Below, piece by piece: positions 17,103 to 26,303 of a DNA stretch of 64,000 nucleotides (positions within the stretch are counted from its first letter, which is position 1; the number at the start of each line of letters is the position of its first letter). A program made the position numbers and the translations under genes. The DNA comes from Variovorax paradoxus (GTDB taxonomy: Bacteria > Pseudomonadota > Gammaproteobacteria > Burkholderiales > Burkholderiaceae_C): positions 62,001 through 126,000 of the forward strand of contig NZ_JAUSRN010000017.1 in assembly GCF_030811855.1 (NCBI RefSeq). The letters run 5' to 3'. Below the pieces are notes generated by a model that searched no databases, was not told where the DNA came from, and was given only the letters and a program-made list of their open reading frames with translations.

Positions 17103-17774
17103 TCAAAGAGGATCGAGAATCGCGTGGGCAAGTACCAAGCATTCCCAGAAGGACATTCGAAAGGAGCGGGCGTCGATCTGGTCGAACTCGGTCTCTGCTA
17201 TTTCTGCTCGAGTGTCCAATCTCTGAAGGAAAGCGGCCGCGTGCCGCCTCATGAAGGGCTGCGCGACCTCAATCGCCTCCGGCTCAAGAGTGGCCACTGT
17301 GCAGAGGTCGAACAGGTCGCGCGCTTTGGCCTGGTCGCCGCGATGCCACATCTTCTTAGCGATGATTTCGGCGGACGTTTCCACGCGTATTGGGCGCCCC
17401 TCATACGCGACGATCTCAAAGTTCGGCAAAGTCAGCGGAGCCCCGACGACAACGTCGATCTCTCCCGCGGGCAACTGAAGTTTGATGAACTCAGCGTTCT
17501 CCTCGTACTCGCTTGTGAGCTCCTCGGCTGGCCCACCGAGACGCGGATTCACGTGGCCCAAGTACTGGAGATCGGAGACGAAAAGATCGATATCCTTGCT
17601 GAATCGGTGATCGAAACGAAGCATGAGCACAGTGCCTCCACCGAAGGTCCATTGAGGATCGACGGTGACCTTTTCCAGGTGCGACATCAAACCCAGCGCC
17701 TTGGGCCACAGGCTGCGCCACGGTCCTTCGCGGTTGAAATCGACCTTCGTCACTGCCAGAGAAGCCTGTAGCAC
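17103..17774 (-). CDS. AbiEii-type nucleotidyltransferase toxin
   Basis: 223 residues. It carries the AbiEii/AbiGii nucleotidyltransferase signature: TFGGGTVLMLRFDHRFSKDI with the catalytic DID in SKDIDLFV, and a later acidic residue in GEIDVVVG. The helical half contains IIAKKMWHRGDQAKARDLFD, typical of the family. AbiEii-like toxins modify tRNA or other targets by nucleotidyl transfer and act in abortive infection and type IV-like toxin-antitoxin modules. It overlaps the 3' end of the HTH gene by 25 bases, so the two are coupled. Confidence 0.88.
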   Translation of the reverse strand: MLQASLAVTKVDFNREGPWRSLWPKALGLMSHLEKVTVDPQWTFGGGTVLMLRFDHRFSKDIDLFVSDLQYLGHVNPRLGGPAEELTSEYEENAEFIKLQLPAGEIDVVVGAPLTLPNFEIVAYEGRPIRVETSAEIIAKKMWHRGDQAKARDLFDLCTVATLEPEAIEVAQPFMRRHAAAFLQRLDTRAEIAETEFDQIDARSFRMSFWECLVLAHAILDPL

Positions 17775-18268
17775 TGCAACCCATGCGCCAGGGTGCGCAT
17801 CTGCTTCCAGACCTGGGCCCTTGATATGGCCTTTTCGGCATGAATTTCATCCACCACCTTCGCGAGCAGCGACACCGGCGCTTCGTCCAACATGACCTGA
17901 AGATGTGGCTTGATCCGTTGGGGAGCCTGTCCAGTGAGAAGCGCCATTTCGAGCTGCTTGGCAGTCATCGCCTGTCCATAGCTAACGCTGGCCGTGGCTG
18001 CGGCGCGCTCCAACGCTGATCTGCTCGGGGGCGCGCTTCGGCGCAAAGGCGACGTCTCAGAACTGTTCACTGTCACGTTCATTGACAGGCCGATGGACTC
18101 CAGCAAAGCCACAGCCCTTGCTATGCTCAGATTGCCAATGGACTGTTTCTCCACAGCGTTGACTGTCGAACGCGAGAGCCCACTGATGCGGGCTAGAAGA
18201 TCTTGGGTCAGGCCCATCTCCGTTCGGCGAACGCGGACGGCACTGCCAATTTCGTGAAGCGTAGACAT
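17750..18268 (-). CDS. Xre-family HTH antitoxin paired with AbiEii-type toxin
   Basis: 172 residues from the chosen start. The N-terminal Xre helix-turn-helix is at about 5-60: IGSAVRVRRTEMGLTQDLLA, ISGLSRSTVNAVEK. A C-terminal region with QMRTLAHGLQCYRLLW may contact the toxin. The start at 18268 (MSTLHEIG) was preferred over 18298 because typical partners begin close to the HTH. As first gene of the pair it probably autorepresses. No clear operator palindrome was seen. Confidence 0.82.
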   Translation of the reverse strand: MSTLHEIGSAVRVRRTEMGLTQDLLARISGLSRSTVNAVEKQSIGNLSIARAVALLESIGLSMNVTVNSSETSPLRRSAPPSRSALERAAATASVSYGQAMTAKQLEMALLTGQAPQRIKPHLQVMLDEAPVSLLAKVVDEIHAEKAISRAQVWKQMRTLAHGLQCYRLLWQ

Positions 18269-19124
18269 GCCCGATATCTTGCCATCGATGCAGATCAATG
18301 TGCAATATATTCGACATGAAGTGCACGAGGTTGTTCACAAGATTCCGGTTCGGCCAGTTTGCGCGGAGTTCCATCTTCAATAGCGAGAAGACGCAACGTG
18401 ACGGTTATCGCTGATGGCGTCAACGCCGCTGGCGCCGCCGTGAGCGGCAGTCGGAGGAAGCTGCGCTTCAGCAGGCGAGTAGCTGGGGCTCGCGGGGATG
18501 CGACATTTCTATTTGGCTAAATCTTGAAAAGCACCGGTTGTAACGCCGAGGAATGTGATGCGCCGAGTTTCCTCTCGTGCCTTGCAAATTAATACTTGCG
18601 CAGCAGCGGCACAGGCATTTGCTTTGCCGCCTTGGTGAAACTGTCCTCACAACAGGACAGGAAGTATCGAATTACTGCCAAACTGGGTTCGCAGTTGCCG
18701 GCCGGGGCGGCTTGCGCGTATCTTCGATTGCGCCCAGGCCACTGACTGCGCCTCGCAACATCCTTGTTGCTCAGAGGCAGCGGCCAAGAGTCGCGGTGAG
18801 AAAAATTCGATCTGCCGCGGGATCTCGTCGAGAGCCCAGAGGAATTATTAGACACGTGTCGATGTGGTTCTAATAATTTATTTGACAAAGGCTGAGGCCG
18901 CTCCCTCGAGCGGCGGAGCAGAATCAAAAGCGGCGGACAACACTTTCCTTTGACGCCTTCCAACAAAAGTACTTGTCGATCGTAATTCCAATCGGATACG
19001 TTTGACGAACAATGCAGGGATCGGCTGAGGCTGCATTGACCACCCAAAGCGCTTGGAGATGCATTCGGCCGAGTGCTCGACGCGAGCGCTCCTCACAAGC
19101 ACCGCGACTCTCGTGAACTGAGGG
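18269..19124. other. 850-bp interval without a recognised gene
   Basis: Only short, motif-free frames occur on both strands. The stretch at 18850-18890 is AT-rich and contains the palindrome GACACGTGTC, but I cannot link it to a gene or a transposon end. It separates the toxin-antitoxin pair from the second tyrosine recombinase. Confidence 0.5.
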
Positions 19125-20273
19125 CTATTCAGTTTGATCCGTGGGTCCTGGACGATCGCTTTTCATCAGATCAGGCATCTCACGACCGAGGGCGTGATCA
19201 CCCTGGTAGTAATAGCGAGCGAATTGGTTGAAGTCTCTATAGCCCGACAGATCCATAGCGGCGTTCAGCCCGATGTTGCGCCGCCCTGCGTTGGCGAGAA
19301 AGCCTGACCGCAAAGAGTGGGCGGAGTAATCGGCCGCCGGCAGTCCGGCTTGCCTGCAGCGGCTCTTGACGATCTTGCTTATTGTCTCTGGGAAGAGCCG
19401 CCCGTCCGAAACTTTCCGGCTTTTTCGGATCGAGCAGAACAGTGGCCCTTTCGCAAGACCTCGGACCTCCAGCCAAGCGTCCATGGCAATTGCCGTCTCC
19501 CCAGTCAAGGGCTTTGCACCGGGTGGCTGCCGCGTCGTTTTCGATCTGGGAAGTACATAGACATAGTGTTGCGGGCCCAAGCGGCGCAAGTTCTCAAGCG
19601 TGGCGGAAACCACTTCCGAGCGCCGCCGCCCGCCGCCCTCCCAGGCAAAAAGCAACAGAGCGCGGTCGCGCCGACCGATCGGGGAGTCGTCGCATGTTGC
19701 CAGAATCGCGTCCAATGACTGTTGTGTGAACGGCTTCGGACTGCGTCCCGCAACTCCGCGCTTGGCATATTCCTTGCGCACTTTGGCTATCAGCGTTCGC
19801 ACCCGAATGTGACTGCACGGGTTTTTGAGATCCAGCGACTCGTGCGTACTGGAGAGTGCTGAAAGACGAGCGGCAAGCGTTCCGAGGGAGGAGGGGCCGT
19901 GCTTGCTTTTGAAGCCGCCATCAACCAAGAACTCGTCGATGTCGGGAGGAAGCGGCCCCTCGGCCTGTCGTGCGTCGACGTTGCACTCGTTCCAGCGGGC
20001 GTCGTCGCTGCGAGAAAACATGGCGCGGCGCGCGGGGCCGCTCAGTGCCGCGTGATCTGCAATGAATTGCGCGACGACCACCTCGCTAACGGGAAACTGC
20101 ATCGCTTCGCCGAAGCGCACCTGGTGCCAGGCGAACCAGTAACGCAATGCCGCGCGATAGGAGTTGACCGTGTTGCCAGAATGAATTTTGGAGAACCTGT
20201 CGCCCATGATGTTGCTGGCGAGTTGATCTATTTGTTCCTTCTCACAGACTGGAGCACTAGACGAGACAGCCAT
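19125..20273 (-). CDS. tyrosine recombinase
   Basis: 382 residues. The N-terminal core-binding region is at about 25-190. The catalytic domain has arginine in GGRRRSEVVSA, lysine in LPRSKTTR, HSLR (His-x-x-Arg) in YSAHSLRSGF, and tyrosine in QFARYYYQGD. The position usually held by His/Trp before the tyrosine reads SGYRD, a variant. A good ribosome-binding site (GGAGAA) precedes the ATG. It is divergent from tnsA, with 334 bases between, so it may be part of the Tn7-like element or mark an independent island. Confidence 0.88.
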   Translation of the reverse strand: MAVSSSAPVCEKEQIDQLASNIMGDRFSKIHSGNTVNSYRAALRYWFAWHQVRFGEAMQFPVSEVVVAQFIADHAALSGPARRAMFSRSDDARWNECNVDARQAEGPLPPDIDEFLVDGGFKSKHGPSSLGTLAARLSALSSTHESLDLKNPCSHIRVRTLIAKVRKEYAKRGVAGRSPKPFTQQSLDAILATCDDSPIGRRDRALLLFAWEGGGRRRSEVVSATLENLRRLGPQHYVYVLPRSKTTRQPPGAKPLTGETAIAMDAWLEVRGLAKGPLFCSIRKSRKVSDGRLFPETISKIVKSRCRQAGLPAADYSAHSLRSGFLANAGRRNIGLNAAMDLSGYRDFNQFARYYYQGDHALGREMPDLMKSDRPGPTDQTE

Positions 20274-20607
20274 GGGGATTCTCCATCGACTTTTTCTTGC
20301 TCGATTTTAAGACCGGAGCAAATGAGTACGCAGACTCCCACCCCATCCTTATCGTTTGATTGGTTTTTTGCTTGGATGCGATTGATTTGACACGCTGGTT
20401 ACGTGATGAGCGGCGGTGCTGACAAATTCGCAGATTTGCAAACTTGGCGCGTCGCGGAGAACCCGGGAAAATGAATCCGTGGATCTGCGGCCTAGGTGCC
20501 TGGATCCGCGCCGCGGGTTCACTTCGATTTATTGATCTTGGATATTCTGAAGTAAGGGAGAGTGTCCGATCTTGCCGGCGGGCAAGTTTGCAGGTACGAG
20601 GCATGCC
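20274..20607. promoter_or_regulatory. divergent promoter region between recombinase and tnsA
   Basis: The stretch contains an inverted repeat CAAAT-TCGCAG-ATTTG at 20423-20438, continued by CAAACTT. This is the only symmetric motif seen. In Tn7-like elements the end next to tnsA carries repeated TnsB-binding sites; I could not recognise a set of such repeats or a TGT terminus here. Confidence 0.35.
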
Positions 20608-21321
20608 ATGGAAAGTTCGACCATTCGGACGGCGCGAGGCAGACAACCGCTGAAGGCCTCGCGGGCTGTACGAAGTGCTATCAAGGCACGAGGCAAGCAG
20701 CCGGGGAACATCGTATTCGGCTACGGTGCGAAGACCGACAGGGAATGGGTTTTGAGGTCCACGATCGAGTTCGCGGCCATGCTTTGGGCGGATGCTTCTC
20801 AGGAGGTCGCCAGCTACAACTGCGACGTGGACATGATCTGGACGGCCCTGTCGTCAGAAGGCTATTCGGGCTCCAAGCCCGATATTGCGTTTCAGCGTTA
20901 CAAGGGCCGGCGAGGACTGCTCGAGGTGAAGTACGAGCGGGACAGCAGGGAGGATCCTCGGGCCCAAAAGCAAGCGCAGATCCAGATGCAACGCGCCGGC
21001 GAGCTCGGCTACACATGGGACTGGTATACCGAAAAGGATGCGCTGCGCCAGCGTGTCCTCCTCATGAATTGGTTGAGCATCAGCGCGGCACTTCAGGAAT
21101 TCAGGCACCTGGAAACATCGAATCTGCAACTCGAGATCTCCGACTTCGTGCGCGCTCGAGAAGGTCTTCAACTGGGGGACATCTACAGCGAATTTTCGGT
21201 TCCCAGGGAGCAGGTGTTCGTTGCGACCATGCGCTCACATCTGCAGCGCAAGCTCACCCTTGAACTGGAGGCGCGGCCATTCACGCTGCGCACCATCGCC
21301 AGACCCTGGGGGGGCGCATGA
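20608..21321 (+). CDS. tnsA: TnsA-like endonuclease of a Tn7-like transposon
   Basis: 237 residues from the ATG at 20608; a TTG at 20572 would add 12. The N-terminal PD-(D/E)XK nuclease has Glu54 in RSTIEFAAM, Asp92 in GSKPDIAFQ and Glu106-Val-Lys108 in LLEVKYE. This matches the E...D...QxK arrangement of TnsA, with glutamate in place of glutamine. The C-terminal half (LQLGDIYSEFSVPREQVFVA) resembles the TnsA winged-helix region that contacts TnsC. TnsA cuts the 5' ends so that the element excises by cut-and-paste. The gene overlaps tnsB by ATGA. Confidence 0.88.
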   Translation: MESSTIRTARGRQPLKASRAVRSAIKARGKQPGNIVFGYGAKTDREWVLRSTIEFAAMLWADASQEVASYNCDVDMIWTALSSEGYSGSKPDIAFQRYKGRRGLLEVKYERDSREDPRAQKQAQIQMQRAGELGYTWDWYTEKDALRQRVLLMNWLSISAALQEFRHLETSNLQLEISDFVRAREGLQLGDIYSEFSVPREQVFVATMRSHLQRKLTLELEARPFTLRTIARPWGGA

Positions 21322-23270
21322 GAAGAACTGCGACGCGCTCCATCCGGCTGGAGGAGTTGGATCTGGCCAACGCACCGAAGCCCCATACGGTGCCGAAGGA
21401 CAAGCAGCCAAAGTACCACCGCATCAAGGCCGCGCTCGAGCAGTATTGGAACGGGATGAAGCCGCGGGAGATCCTGCGCCTGTATGGCGTGAGCAGGCAG
21501 CTATTGTCCTACCACGAAGATCGCTTCTTCAGCGTCCATGAGGACGGACGCATCTGCGGCTTCCGGGCGATTGCCATGAATGCCCACATCAAGCCCTACG
21601 CACGCACATCCGGCTCCAGCATCGCAACCATTCAGGACGGTTTCGGCGCGGCGGGGAGTTTCGAGCAATGCTTGCGCGAGCACCCCTCCGCGCGGTCGGC
21701 CATTGATGCGGAGATCAACCAGCCGCCCGGAGCTCGGTTTTCGCATGCGCTCTCGATCACCGAGGTTCACCAGAAATTCCTTGGAGCATTGCGCGCGGCC
21801 GGCGTACCCGGTACGGACTATCCGTTCTGCACGAAGACAATGGGCTACGAGTCGCTGCGCAAATACGTGCTGGAAAAGGTACGCGAGAAAAAGAAAAGCG
21901 GCAGTCGCACGGCCCTGTTTGGCCACCAAGCCTTGGATGGCCTGGACGGACGGGGCGACGAGCACAGCTGGCTGTCGCCGCTGCTTCCCTGTGACATTGC
22001 CTGCTATGACGAGCAGCAGTTGCCGGCCATCGGCTCGGTCATCTTGGAACATGAGGGGCAAAGGCTCGTGCTTCCCATGGAGCGCATGTCCTTGTGCATG
22101 CTGGTCTCAGTGAGCCCGAAATGCGTCCTTGCCTACCATCTTTCCCATCGCAGCCGCGTGAGTTCGGCGGACTTTCTCGAGACGTTTTCCAATCTGTTGA
22201 CGCCATGGACGCCCTGGACGTTCGAAGCGATTCCAACCCTTGCCTACAAGCCACAAGCCGGCCTGCCCAGTGGCGTCGTCCCAGGCTTTCTGGATGGGCT
22301 GCGTCTGGGCTTGGTGAGGATCGACAATGACTTGACACACTACGCCGACGCGGTTCTGGTGTATCTCAAGCACCTGCTGGGCCTGAACATCGAGTTCGGA
22401 CAGGTGCGACGCTGGATCACCCGCTACGCGGTAGAGCAAGTCTTCGGCGAGTTGCAAAGGCTTCTGTCACAGCTGCCCTCGACCACGGGGAGCGGTCCTG
22501 GCGATCGCCATGTGATGAACGCCGCTCCCAGTGCGGTCAAGTGGGAGATCACGCTCGCGCAGCTGCGGGAGCTGATCGAAGTGATTGTGGCGAACTTCAA
22601 CGCCATGCCGCGTACCGAACTCTACGGGGCGGCTCCGCTCGAGGTCGTCGCCCGCGAGTTCGCAGGACGCACCGCTCAGGGCTCAGCCATTCCCGGCTAC
22701 TCACATGCCCGCTTGGAAGGCCTGCCGCTGCCCGTGGGCATCTGCAAGGTCACCATCCGCGGGAGCGAGAAGAAGGGCGATCCGCCCTACATCGAGATGG
22801 ACCATGCGAGGTACAGCAGTCCGCTGCTGCGCGACGCGTGGCATCTGATAGGAACGCCTTGCATCGCCCTGCTGCAGAAGGACCATCGTGTCATCAAATT
22901 GGTCCGCGAGGACGGGAGTGAACTGGGCGCGGTGCAGGTCACCGGTCACTGGTCGGACAGCTTCCACGATCAGGCGACACGCAAAGAGATCATCCGCCTG
23001 CGCGACAAGGGCATGTTGAACTTCCGCCGGACCGACGACCCGGTGCAGGCGTTCAAGGCATTCAAGCTGGAGGAAATGGCCGCGCACGCCAGGAAGCACC
23101 CAGGGAAGGTCAAACGGGGCACCAATCGTTACCTGGACACCCTCATCAATGCACCGCCGCCCGATGAGGCTGCAATGACACCAAGGCGAATCCCTTCCAC
23201 GAAGCTGCCCGACGCTTCCGGAGGTCGATGGACGGCCGACCGCCAGAGCGCCAAGGAGAGGAAAAAATGA
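21318..23270 (+). CDS. tnsB: TnsB-like DDE transposase
   Basis: 650 residues, the family's usual size. N-terminal helix-turn-helix modules include KPREILRLYGVSRQLLSYHE. The catalytic core is Asp in PCDIACYDEQQL, Asp in LVRIDNDLTHYAD and Glu in YAVEQVFGELQRLL, a plausible DDE triad of the Mu/Tn7 integrase class. The C-terminal beta-barrel and basic tail (ending AKERKK) follow, consistent with TnsC contact. The second Asp context (IDNDLTHY) differs from the common IDNG, but the acidic residue is kept. It is coupled to tnsA and tnsC by ATGA overlaps. Confidence 0.88.
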   Translation: MRRTATRSIRLEELDLANAPKPHTVPKDKQPKYHRIKAALEQYWNGMKPREILRLYGVSRQLLSYHEDRFFSVHEDGRICGFRAIAMNAHIKPYARTSGSSIATIQDGFGAAGSFEQCLREHPSARSAIDAEINQPPGARFSHALSITEVHQKFLGALRAAGVPGTDYPFCTKTMGYESLRKYVLEKVREKKKSGSRTALFGHQALDGLDGRGDEHSWLSPLLPCDIACYDEQQLPAIGSVILEHEGQRLVLPMERMSLCMLVSVSPKCVLAYHLSHRSRVSSADFLETFSNLLTPWTPWTFEAIPTLAYKPQAGLPSGVVPGFLDGLRLGLVRIDNDLTHYADAVLVYLKHLLGLNIEFGQVRRWITRYAVEQVFGELQRLLSQLPSTTGSGPGDRHVMNAAPSAVKWEITLAQLRELIEVIVANFNAMPRTELYGAAPLEVVAREFAGRTAQGSAIPGYSHARLEGLPLPVGICKVTIRGSEKKGDPPYIEMDHARYSSPLLRDAWHLIGTPCIALLQKDHRVIKLVREDGSELGAVQVTGHWSDSFHDQATRKEIIRLRDKGMLNFRRTDDPVQAFKAFKLEEMAAHARKHPGKVKRGTNRYLDTLINAPPPDEAAMTPRRIPSTKLPDASGGRWTADRQSAKERKK

Positions 23271-24217
23271 TCGAAGATCTTGCTTATCGCGTAGCGATGC
23301 AAGCCCGGCATCCCACCGTCCTGCGATTTGGCTATGTGCTTCGGACTGAGACCATCAAGCGGGCCGATGACTTTCTGAAAAACTGGGTCGAGCTTGGCAA
23401 GGGCGGCCTCGTTTTCTCCGCGCCTTCGCGCATGGGAAAGACCTATGCGGTTCGCCAGCTTTGCGCCTCCATTGAAGAGGAGTTTCCGCACGTGGTCTGC
23501 GTGTCGATCTCTGCCGAAACGCAATCTCGCACGGACCGTTTCGAGCGTACCTACACCACCTTCCTGCAGCAGTTGAGAAAGGACGATGCCAACCGCCAAC
23601 GCAGCAAGAGTTGCGACGTCTTTGCCAACCACCTGCTGTCGCTGTGCCGCGATGCCAGCGCCGTCCATTGCGTGGTGTTCCTGGACGAGGCGCAGAAGTT
23701 CAGCGAACTCCAGTGGAACGCGCTGTACATCGCGTTGAACAGACTCGAGCGCAATGAGTGCGGAATGCTTGTCTACTCGTTCGGCAACGAGGAACTGCGA
23801 AACCGCGGCGAACTCTTCATGCACGCGGGCAGCCAGGGGATCGAAGGACGCTTTTTCGTCAAGCTGCTGGATTTCGACGGTGTTTGCACCAGGCAGGAGC
23901 TCAGGGATCTCTTGAAGCAGTACGACGGCGAACTGCAGTTCCCGGATCATCTTTGGCCGTTCACACGCTACTTCGCACGGTCCGCCTATGACGGCGGGTG
24001 GCGGCTCGAGCAGGAAGCGGATGCATTCTGGAGTGCCTTGTGCGACTACGCGGGCGTTCCTGAAACGCCATTGAAGCGGGGCTTTCGCATGCAGTGGATC
24101 ACCGATTCGATCCATTTCGTTTTCAAGGACTGTCTGAGGGCTGAGAAAGAGGCACGCGGTGTGGCGCCCGAGTGGGCAATGGCGATCGAGCGAACATGTC
24201 CGATGAAGATCGTCTGA
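23267..24217 (+). CDS. tnsC: TnsC-like AAA+ ATPase
   Basis: 316 residues. The start at 23267 was chosen because AAGGAGAGG lies just upstream and ATGA overlaps the tnsB stop. The Walker A motif SAPSRMGKTY (about 51-60) is a variant lacking the first glycine. The Walker B motif HCVVFLDEAQK has Asp140-Glu141. TnsC forms ATP-bound filaments on target DNA and links the target selector (TniQ/TnsD) to the TnsAB transposase. Confidence 0.88.
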   Translation: MIEDLAYRVAMQARHPTVLRFGYVLRTETIKRADDFLKNWVELGKGGLVFSAPSRMGKTYAVRQLCASIEEEFPHVVCVSISAETQSRTDRFERTYTTFLQQLRKDDANRQRSKSCDVFANHLLSLCRDASAVHCVVFLDEAQKFSELQWNALYIALNRLERNECGMLVYSFGNEELRNRGELFMHAGSQGIEGRFFVKLLDFDGVCTRQELRDLLKQYDGELQFPDHLWPFTRYFARSAYDGGWRLEQEADAFWSALCDYAGVPETPLKRGFRMQWITDSIHFVFKDCLRAEKEARGVAPEWAMAIERTCPMKIV

Positions 24218-25710
24218 TCGATTCCCCGTGGATCTGGCCCCGCTCCTATTGGCGCGAAGCGGAGAGCGCCTGGATGTGCGCGCACAAATTCGGCTTCCTC
24301 AATGCGTTGAACGGCAAGGCGTTGCGCGGGGCGCTTGCCGATCGTCCTGTGGCTGCGCCCGGGCGGACGCCAAGGCGCGGCGGGGTCAAGTTGTTCGTCG
24401 CGATCGCCGAGGAGCGCGCAAGGGGCCTGCGCCCCGGCGCCCGGACAGATATTTTGCGGGCCTATACCATCGGCGAGCTGTTCTTCGAGCACGCGCAGCG
24501 GGCGGCGGTCGGATCGCTTCGCTACTGCCCTGAATGTTTGCGGCACTGGTTTCATGCGAGTGTCTTTCAGCTTGCGGGACTCGAGGTCTGCCCCGTCCAC
24601 GGCGTTGCGTTGCTCACCAACTGCCCGCATTGCGGTGCGTCGGTCGATGTCGAGTTTGCGGCCGATGATTTCAAGAATCCGCTCCATTGCGCACGATGCG
24701 CGGAACCCTTCGCGGGAAGGCCGCCGGAGTTCATGGAGGTTTTCGGCAGGGGGGCTGCCGACGACTACGGGCCCGCGCTCGAGATAGCGGCACTGCAGCG
24801 TGCCATCACCAGCGTGTGCAGTGCTACGCGCTTCGAGGGTGATTGGGCCGCAGAATTTCCTTTCCCCCGGCGGACCTATCTGGCGGGTCTGTTGGCCGGC
24901 CAGGAGGATGCCGCCCTGCACGGCGAAGCCGCACGGACGAATTGCCCGAGGATCGTGGCCATCCCATGCGCTTTGGCGGACGAATCGGACCAAGAATCGC
25001 TCGACCAGACGCGCCGAACGATCAAGGCGATCGGGCGGTACCTCAGGAAGCTGGTGCGGCGTCATTGCGGCCATCGCGCTGCGCCGAAGATGGACATCGA
25101 AGTCCAGCAGACTTCCTTTGACCCCGAGGCTCCCTGCTGGCTGGTGCCGGCGAGCGGGGGTGCGTTCGCATGGCACGGGGGGGTATGCGCGTGCTGCTTT
25201 GTGCTGGCGAGATGGCGTGTCTTGTTTGCCGAGGTATTCGCGGCTCCAAGCTACCATCGGCGTATCTATCCCGCGAACTATGCGGACATCGACCATGATG
25301 TTTGGCGCTTCGCGCCGCAAGCTGTTTATGCGCTGTTTTCTCATTGCGCCGTGCAGGTCGCGCACGGCGTCGGGTTCGATGTGTCCGCGCCGGGCAGTCA
25401 TGATTGGATCGAGGAAACCGACGCAGATGCAGCGTATCGCAAGGTGTGGCCGATCAGGTTCAACCACGTGCGGCAACATCGAGGATCGAGTTCTGCGATC
25501 GGCTATTCGGCGTCGGTGGTGAGCGATGCGCTGACGCGGCTGGCGGGCATCTCCATGTTGCCAGTCAGCAAGCACACTGCTTTTCCCCGTGCCGATACCG
25601 ATCGTGCGATCTGGGGCCAATCGCTCGCCGAACTGAAATCCGGCCGGTGGCACGTCCGCAATATGGAACGCGATGAACCGGAGCGGCGGCACTGGCTCCA
25701 TCACGCGTAA
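24196..25710 (+). CDS. tniQ: TniQ/TnsD-family target-selection protein
   Basis: About 504 residues from the ATG at 24196, which lies inside the end of tnsC (22-bp overlap). The N-terminal TniQ domain contains the zinc-binding cysteines of YCPECLRHWF, CPVHG, CPHCGASVDV and CARCAEPF. The long C-terminal half (about 200-504) suggests a TnsD-like protein that reads a specific attachment sequence rather than a short CRISPR-type TniQ. No Cas genes are nearby, so a fixed or protein-defined target is more likely. Confidence 0.85.
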   Translation: MSDEDRLIDSPWIWPRSYWREAESAWMCAHKFGFLNALNGKALRGALADRPVAAPGRTPRRGGVKLFVAIAEERARGLRPGARTDILRAYTIGELFFEHAQRAAVGSLRYCPECLRHWFHASVFQLAGLEVCPVHGVALLTNCPHCGASVDVEFAADDFKNPLHCARCAEPFAGRPPEFMEVFGRGAADDYGPALEIAALQRAITSVCSATRFEGDWAAEFPFPRRTYLAGLLAGQEDAALHGEAARTNCPRIVAIPCALADESDQESLDQTRRTIKAIGRYLRKLVRRHCGHRAAPKMDIEVQQTSFDPEAPCWLVPASGGAFAWHGGVCACCFVLARWRVLFAEVFAAPSYHRRIYPANYADIDHDVWRFAPQAVYALFSHCAVQVAHGVGFDVSAPGSHDWIEETDADAAYRKVWPIRFNHVRQHRGSSSAIGYSASVVSDALTRLAGISMLPVSKHTAFPRADTDRAIWGQSLAELKSGRWHVRNMERDEPERRHWLHHA

Positions 25711-25867
25711 ACCGATGCGCAGCGCCTTCACAGTGCGTTGTCTCGCGAGCGGCCGGGCAGGTGACGGAGACTGGCCATGCGTGAGCGGGCGAAGAGGGCG
25801 GCCCATGAGATTGCTGGAGAGCGGCATCTCCCGCGGGCCTGTCGGGGCACACCACTGGCCGTCGAAC

Positions 25868-26134
25868 TCATATCGACTTTGCGCGCAACTCCTTCCTGTA
25901 GCGCTTCATCAGTGAGTGCATCAGTTCCGGTGGCTCTACGCCAAGTCCCTTGCACAGCGACACCAAGCTGCTCAGGGACGGACTCGTCGTTGCCGTCTCC
26001 AGTTTGGCCACGAAGGTGCGGTTGACGCCGGCGGCGAATGCCAAGTCTTCCTGGTTGAAGCCCAGGATGGCCCGGCGAGCCTTCAGCTCGGCAGCAAAGG
26101 CCCTTAGCAAAGCAGGATCCTGGGTCGACCGCAT
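25868..26134 (-). CDS. Xre-family helix-turn-helix regulator
   Basis: 88 residues, almost entirely an Xre domain: FAAELKARRAILGFNQEDLA, FAAGVNRTFVAKLETATTSP, SLSSLVSLCKGLGV. It lies between tniQ (convergent) and the divergent metallophosphoesterase operon. It could repress either that operon or itself through the small palindrome at 26174-26186. The base usage resembles its neighbours. Confidence 0.88.
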   Translation of the reverse strand: MRSTQDPALLRAFAAELKARRAILGFNQEDLAFAAGVNRTFVAKLETATTSPSLSSLVSLCKGLGVEPPELMHSLMKRYRKELRAKSI

Positions 26135-26173
26135 GCAACGACTCTCGTTGCATGGATTACTTTATGCACCCGC

Positions 26174-26186
26174 TTGTATGGTACAA
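26174..26186. promoter_or_regulatory. candidate operator of the HTH regulator
   Basis: TTGTATGGTACAA has arms TTGTA/TACAA around TGG, 40 bases upstream of the HTH gene start. It lies in the divergent interval before the 26304 gene. Confidence 0.35.
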
Positions 26187-26303
26187 AATGGAGGGCCAGA
26201 TTGGAATCCACTAGGAGGCTTCGATGTTCCCCGTTCTTGCCCAAGGCGGCGTATGGCCGCCAATGGGTCTGCGGTCCTCGGTTCACGCCCCGGAAGGGCA
26301 GCC

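Noticed and set aside
18300..20607. Transposon ends (TGT...ACA with repeated TnsB sites) around the tns genes
   Set aside because: No pair of matching termini or repeated 20-22-bp sites could be identified by eye. The boundaries are left open.
24196..25710. A CRISPR-associated (CAST-type) role for the TniQ protein
   Set aside because: There are no cas genes or arrays nearby, and the protein is long like TnsD rather than short like CAST TniQ.
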